Source of the DNA: Trichopria drosophilae
Lineage: Eukaryota > Arthropoda > Insecta > Hymenoptera > Diapriidae
Reading direction: 5' to 3'
DNA: 64,000 nt
Assembly (NCBI GenBank): GCA_030407085.1
Contig: CM059585.1
Span: 68,002,501 to 68,066,500, forward strand
Shown here: positions 57,796-64,000 of the stretch, piece by piece
How positions within the stretch are numbered: position 1 is the first letter of the stretch
How the letters are laid out: each line of letters begins with the position of its first letter
Translations under genes and position numbers: made by a program
Notes under the pieces: generated by a model
Told to the model about the DNA's origin: nothing
Databases searched by the model: none
What the model saw: the letters and a program-made list of their open reading frames with translations, nothing else

Positions 57796-60700
57796 AAATG
57801 AGCTATGACTCGATCCGATTCGTCGACAATAGGCCGCCAGTACGGAGGCACGCGCCGGGCCGAGTTCGTTTTCGCTTCTGTCTTTTTTCTAGAGTGGGCA
57901 TGACATAGGAGTTTTCTGGGAAGTGTAACGGTTATCGCGCTGTGGAATGCGGTGAACTAAACCATTTATCCTGTAATCCTTGTAATATTAATTTTTTAAT
58001 AACTAGATACTTATAATAAATCAACTATTAAACGAGGGTCATGAAACCACTTAACTGTTGCAAACGTATCAATGTACAAAGGTGTCCGTTATATTGGAGT
58101 TGTTAACCTAATAGTATTTTACTTCAACATATTTGTTTCGTAATTATAAGCATTTAATTTCTTCCATGCAGAACAAGCAGAGGACGTGCAACGGTCACAG
58201 ACGGATAATTCTTCCAAGTTTTCACAGCAGTGCCTTTTTTGCAATGAGACAATTCGAGCAGACTTTGACAAAATGTCACGAGAGGAGCGCACAAAGATTG
58301 TGACAATAACGCGAAGCAACGCCGTTGAAAATATTAAAAAGGTCCTTAACGAACACGGAGATGAATTTTCTCGTGCAGTATGTCAACATATGGAGTCTGT
58401 CCCTGATCTAGTTGCTGCAGGTGCTCGGTATCATGCAGCCTGCGCAATGCGTTACGTATATCGCAAAGGTACTGGAGCAAAGAAGGGTTGACCTAGTGGA
58501 GATGAAACTGATGCCGCCATGGATGATATCTATACATATATGGAACAAAGCAGCAATTAATGCCAATTTTCTTTGGAAGATTTAATGGCCCAAGTAAAAG
58601 GTGGCCTTTGTCCACATAAGAAAACCGTACGAAAACATTTGCTTGAAAAGTATGGCGATGACATTATCATTGTGACGTCAGAACGCGGTACGGTAGTATG
58701 TTTTAAGAACACCGGTCATAAATTGATTTCGGATGCCTGGTATCGTGACAGCAATAAAAATGAAGCAGACGAACGATTGCGTGTCGTGCGCGAAGCTACC
58801 GCAATCATTCGCGAAGACATTAGATCGGTTGTTTACGATTTACAAAATTATCCACCTTCCGACAGTTTCCTTGCAAGTGCCGAATCCGAAATACCTACAT
58901 CTTTGAAAGTTTTTCTGAACGAAGTCATAAATAAAAATAAAAAGTCAAACACCGAACGTGCATCACAATTTTTAAAGACTAAATGTACATCAATAGCACA
59001 CGGAATAATTTCTGCTCTACGCCCACGTTCTTTCAACTCTTCTGTAAAAATCGGCATCGGTGCTTTCTTATATAAAAAATTCGGATCTAAAACGTTGACT
59101 GATGTACTTTCGAATTTGGGATTTTCGGCGTCATATGCAGATGTCATGACGTATGAAAATGCGTGCATACACAGGGGTACCAGTAACATTCTTGCCGGAT
59201 CGTTTTCGCAATTTGTTTATGACAATGCGGATTTTAATATAAAAACAATCGACGGTCACGGTACTTTCCATGCCATGGGTGGCATCCAGTGTGTCACGCC
59301 GAGGACTGGTGTCGCTCCCGAGGATGCAGTGAAACGCGTTACGGAACGACGATCGTCGCAAAAAGTAGCATTAATGGGCACGATTCAACTTCTGTCATAC
59401 ACAACCCACACTTTGGCTGGTTTACGGACTATTAAGGTCTCTGATATCGAAAAACTACGTCCGATTTCCCGCGACATTTTGCCGACCATATCGGACTTGA
59501 TGTGGCTTTACGGAAAATGGTCGTGCTACGATAAAATTCCAGGTTGGAACGGAGTCATGGAGACAATAACGTGCAATTTACCTTTCGAAGTGTCGAAAAT
59601 TCTGTGTCTTCCGTTTATCAACGCTCCGTCATCAGACTACGACACAATCCTGACAGCGCTTTGTCAAGCAGTGGCAAAGTGTGCAGAAAGCCATCAACGT
59701 ACGTGTATAGTTACCTTGGATCAACCACTGTACTGGAAAGCGAGAGACATTGTCGCAGCCGCCGATCCATCATTTGGATTGCAGAACGTCGTGATTAGGC
59801 TCGGTGGATTTCATCTCCTCATGTCGTTCATGGGAGCCATCGGTAGTATAATGATGGGCAGTGGGATAGAGCAACTTTTCTATAAAATGTATGCAGAAAA
59901 TTGCATTACTAAAATCCTTTCGGGGCATGCATACAGCCGGACTGTTCGTGCACATGTATTAACGCACCTTGCATTGTCAAAGATAATCATGGAAAACGTG
60001 GATTTAACAGAAAACGAATGCAATGAATTGGACTGTTATTTAGATGTCGTCAATCGTCCCTCTGTACTCATCGCTGCGGAAAGCAGTGTCGTACAAGAAG
60101 TCGCGGCAAAATTTCGAGATGCACTGACTTCGTTGGAAAACAGGGGGCCTACTGCTAAATTGTGGGTCCAGTATTTTAAAATGGTGACGCTGTTGAAAAA
60201 CTTTCTTGAAGCGGAAAGATCCGGTAACTGGATGCTGCACTTGAATACTATACAAAAAATGCTTCCATTCTTCCACGCCAGTGGACACTTTCTGTATGCC
60301 AAATCTGCCCAACTCTATCTCCAAGACATGTCGTCATTGAATCAAAGAATGCCTCCCGAAGAGTATGAGAAATTTACGCAGGGCTGTTTTACACTACGGA
60401 GGAGTTATAAATTTTGGAGTGAAATCATGTCCGATCAGACAATTGAACAAGTGTTAATGAGGTCTTTCTCGACAAATCTGACTCGACGTGGAATCACAGC
60501 AAGTACCCTCGCATCGTGGACTTTAGGAATGTCGCATCTGCAAAACATTTGTCAATAGATTGAGCATTTTTCAGGAGTATATTGCGCTAGTACGGAACAA
60601 CATGTCGAAATTCGCCCAAGGATAAAACGCGACAACACCGACGTTGAGAAAATAGATATGTGGCTAGCGGATCATGACCCATTTCCTGTTAGTAATGAAC

Positions 60701-63074
60701 TGATGTCTATTGGCACGGGTATTGTCGGTACAAGCGACTTTAACTGCCATCAAGCTGAGGAAATTGGCCGTGAGATGATGAATTCTAATGTTGATAAAAC
60801 TTTCGATGCGATTAAGTCGAAACGAAGCGACAAAGTTAAGCCACTGGCTTTAATAAACTCGACCTTGAAAATCAACTCGAAAATAATCGCAGTAGATCCC
60901 TTATTAATTTTTCAACGGATATGTGTAATAAAACATTCAGACGCTGACACGAGGAAGTTCTTGTTTTATGAATTGGCTCCTTTCCCGTTATCCATTTTTA
61001 CTGAAGAAGGCATGCGGAAATGCGCTAAGTCAGTGTTGTTTACTGAATTTGAATCGTTGAAAATGGCCGTGGAACCTACTGACAAAACTCTGCATCTCAT
61101 AGACGGAGGGTATTTCTTACATAAAGTTGTGTGGGGTCGTGTAGCAACTTTCCACGTCATATGCACAAAGTATGTGAACTACTTGCAAAGTAACTTCAAA
61201 AATGATGTTATCGTTGTTTTTGACGGTTATCCAGATCCCAAGGACGCTGGTACGAAAACTTCAGAAAGACTACGGCGTTCTAGGATTCACCAAACGATGG
61301 AAATCATATTCACGGCAGACACAATCATGCAGACTAGCCAGGAAAAATTCTTGGCCAACGACGGAAACAAAAAACGTTTAATAGAAATGCTCAGTACATA
61401 CTTAACGAGTGCTAACATCTCAGTTGAACATGCACACGAGGACGCCGATAGAGAAATCGTACAAACCGCCATCGACCATTCTATGAGTTACGATTACGTT
61501 GAAATTATCGGCGAAGATGTCGACTTGCTCGTCCTTCTAAGCGCTCTTGCACAGGGCAAAAAGAACATTTTTTTCAAGAAGTCGGCGAAAGGGAAAACAC
61601 CCACTGTTATCTACTCTCCTAAAAGCCTGAAAAACGATGCACTGTCACGAAATATTTTATTCCTACACGCTTTCAGTGAGTGTGACACCACGTCCGCTTT
61701 TTACAATGTCGGGAAAAAGAAATTCATGAAACTGCTTGCAAAGAATCCAAAGTTTGTACCGTCAGCAGAGATGTTTAAAAGTAAGGAGGTCGACTCGACT
61801 GTCATCGTGGCAGCAGCAAAACGAATTTTAATAGCTATTTACGGTGGGAACGAACAAGACGAGTCGCTAGATTCTCTGCGATTTAAACGCTTCGCACAAT
61901 CCGTCACGAAAATGAAATTTAACTTGTCGAGTCTTCCACCAACGCGAGACGCAGCGCGATTGCACACTTTGCGAACCTACTACCAGGTTCAAAAGTGGCT
62001 GGGACGTATACCGGAACCTATCGAATGGGGTTGGCGAAAGACGAACTTCGGCCTCGAACCCGTGTTAAGTAGTGTGGAATCTGAACCGGCCGAACTGCTC
62101 AAAATCTTGGCTTGCAGATGTACGGGAAGGTGTGGCGCGGCTTGTGGATGTCGCAAATCTGGCATGAAATGATCCGTTGTTTCTCGCAATTGTGATGAAG
62201 AAACATGCGACAACCTGAGCAATGTCCGCGAGGACATCGAATCCGATGACGAATGCGATTTCATCGATGACAGCCCTGCATTGCACTACATGGAAGAAGA
62301 AGGCAATGAACAAGAAGAGGACAGTGAGCTGGAAGAACCCTTAAACAAACGATCAAGGATCGTTAGTAACTAAAAAAATGTACAAACGCTGTATTTTTCA
62401 AAAATTACTTTTCATCGGCTACAATAAAAAAAAGATAATGAAAATGAATGATTTTGAAAATAACTTATTTCAACTTTTTTGAATTGCTTTATTCTAAACA
62501 GCCCACTTCCTTTCATTACATTTCAATAATTAAATACTAAACAATTATATTATTCTACAATTTCATATAATTGTACAAAATTGTTATAACACTTATTCAA
62601 CAAATTAAAACATATTATAATACATTACTTTTTATATTGTCATTGTATGAAATATTTCAAAATTTATATCTCACATACTACAGTAAAAACATTCCATTCT
62701 AATTTGGTTTCGAAATTACACTTTCGAAATAACACTGATTCTTGTTATGTTAATAAATGAGCATTTTAATAAGTTATATACTTCAAAATTGCCAAATATG
62801 TTGACAATCGATTTATTTTCGGACGCTCTTTCGTACGCAATGTACAACAAATTTCCAAATAATACACGGCTAATGGTAGGTATTTTCATCCTGCATAAAA
62901 ATATTAGTAATTTGTTCCGATTGCATGCGTTAGAAAAAAGACAAAAGCGAAAACAGCGCCGAAGTCGGACCGGCGCGTGCCTCCGTCCTGGCGGCCATTT
63001 CGTGCCGCTGCGACGACGGAACGCCTGCCTTCTAGTCTATTGTCGACTAATCGGATCGAGTCATAGCTCATTTT
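57796..63074. mobile_element. Academ-like DNA transposon with one long gene
   Basis: Inverted repeats 57796-57898 (AAATGAGCTATGACTCGATC...) and 62937-63074 (mirror, with ~35 extra bp) enclose a single ~4.2-kb gene. True ends may lie further out and no target duplication is fixed. The gene combines an N-terminal Cys/His segment, a long conserved domain and an XPG/PIN-type nuclease, the combination I associate with Academ elements, plus a CXC tail. The superfamily name is an inference. Confidence 0.65.
58171..62373 (+). pseudogene. Academ-like transposon protein with XPG/PIN-like nuclease and CXC tail; four in-frame stops
   Basis: One frame runs 1400 codons from a splice-acceptor-like site (pyrimidine tract and AG at ~58170) to TAA 62371, with no frameshift and only four stops: TGA 58489, TAA 58558, TAG 60556, TGA 62170. 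The start has C-x2-C (CLFC, 58234) and a His-Cys pair (RYHAACAMRY). The 661-codon part 58573-60558 is a domain seen in many arthropod and cnidarian proteins (GGFHLLMSFMGAIGSIM, GHAYSRTVRAHVLTHLA). 61090-61700 has all acidic motifs of an XPG/PIN nuclease: LIDGGYF, VVFDGYPD, HEDADREI, GEDVDLLVLL, ECDTTSAF. The end is a Cys-rich CXC motif (CRCTGRCGAACGC), where the TGA at 62170 probably replaces a Cys codon, then an acidic tail. Confidence 0.75.
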
Positions 63075-64000
63075 GTTCGTTTTTTATCTTCCTTCCATTT
63101 GAGGATAAGCCGTCTTGAAGCATGTACCACAATAATACATAGAACATGGTGGGCAACTCTGGTGAACACGAATAAATCAGAGGCAAAGAACGCGTGATCG
63201 CCATCGAAAAGCCATTGTACATTCGTCTAAAAGCGTGATTGCAAAGTTTGGAGGTGAATTTTCGATTTTGATGTTTTGATAATTATTTACTTGGGAACGG
63301 CTGCTCTGAGCGAGAAAATGAATAAAAGTATTTTGATTCCAAATTTCACGTAGAATACGGTAGTATTTTTTATTTTTCATGAAACGCTATTTTTGAGTTT
63401 GCGGTCCGCCATATTGGATCCGCCATTTTGAATTCTGATAAGCTAGTAATGAATTTAGATCTAATGATCCTGAGAGTTCATAAAACTATTGAACAAAGAG
63501 GTTTGAAGAGTATACAGTGGCTATAAAGCTGTGTAAATACGTTATTTTAGCTGACTCATCACGGCCGCCATCTTGAAAATCAATTGTATGAGCTAATTTT
63601 GCTAATATGCATCCAATCTGTTGGCATAAAATTGACAAAAGCTATTTTTCCCGCTAAAACTTAGATTACACCTCAAAAGTGCATATTACTGTGATTTTGC
63701 AATAATTTTGGGCATTTGGGCGCCATTTTGGATCGGTTAACAATAAAAATCAAAGTATCTAAAAATATATTTTGAAAGTACAACTTTCGGGTCCCGCATC
63801 CTGATGGGTTAGAATGTTCTTAAGTGCCGGCAACATAGTTAAAAACATTTCTTTAAAAAAAACACAAATCGAAAATCAGCGTTTTTTTGTTTATTGTTAA
63901 AAAAAAACATTTTGCGGTCATTTATTGATAAATTTGGCTATGCCATTCGAAAGATGAGACTTTTTTACACAAGAATGTGTATTCCAATATTTTTTTCACA
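63075..64000. other. Right flank, no gene; repeated CCGCCAT(C/T)TTGAA motifs
   Basis: CCGCCATATTGG, CCGCCATTTTGAA, CCGCCATCTTGAA and CGCCATTTTGG occur at ~63408, 63420, 63563 and 63721. They may be subterminal repeats of the Academ-like or another element running off the window. An ORF at 62747-63118 overlaps the inverted repeat and is not supported. Confidence 0.45.

Noticed and set aside
58848..60324. Minus-strand ORFs of 60-113 codons
   Set aside because: Shadows of the Academ-like coding frame on the plus strand.

Overview
This is a eukaryotic, AT-rich stretch of about 64 kb made almost entirely of transposable elements nested in one another. I see no convincing single-copy host gene. 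The element mix (BEL/Pao and Ty3/gypsy LTR elements, CR1-like and R2-like LINEs, PIF/Harbinger with a MADF partner gene, Mutator-like, pogo/Tigger and Academ-like DNA transposons, many palindromic foldback elements) fits an arthropod, most likely an insect. An ant or other hymenopteran is plausible, but this is inference only.

Layout. 1-8263: a tandem array of ~537-bp monomers carrying hammerhead ribozymes (HHR), hit by a TA-target terminal-inverted-repeat (TIR) element and by an RT-less BEL/Pao element with 154-bp LTRs; an inverted BEL fragment is fused to its left side. 8264-11520: a decayed gypsy integrase interrupted by a 9-bp-TSD palindromic Mutator-like element, then a zinc-knuckle ORF. 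11520-18430: palindromes, a ~440-bp satellite and a pogo-like MITE. 18438-23700: a large inverted repeat array with tRNA-like modules, into which a 1757-bp LTR element has inserted. 23700-30800: a foldback element and a gypsy gag-protease relic. 30800-43400: palindromic elements, an R2-like LINE, three CR1-like LINE fragments, a TIR element with 8-bp TSD, and a second BEL fragment. 43400-54000: a pogo/Tigger transposase relic and a Harbinger element carrying a LINE that itself carries two insertions. 54000-64000: non-coding DNA, then a nearly intact Academ-like element with one ~1400-codon frame and four in-frame stops.

Main discovery candidate. The element at 19608-21364 has two 452-bp LTRs (TG...CA, three differences noted), a 4-bp target duplication, an 18-nt tRNA-Lys-type primer binding site, a polypurine tract, no coding capacity, and a complete hammerhead ribozyme in each LTR. 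Each LTR also has a TATA box and arthropod initiator upstream of the ribozyme and an AATAAA downstream. A transcript would therefore contain both ribozymes and could self-cleave to a 1305-nt unit. This is the architecture of plant LTR retrozymes, here in what looks like an insect genome. The left tandem array carries a second, sequence-unrelated hammerhead. In both families loops I and II are complementary over 11-12 nt, although the loop sequences differ completely.

Limits: boundaries were read by eye from repeats, target duplications and translations. Family names rest on recognised protein motifs, not on database searches.
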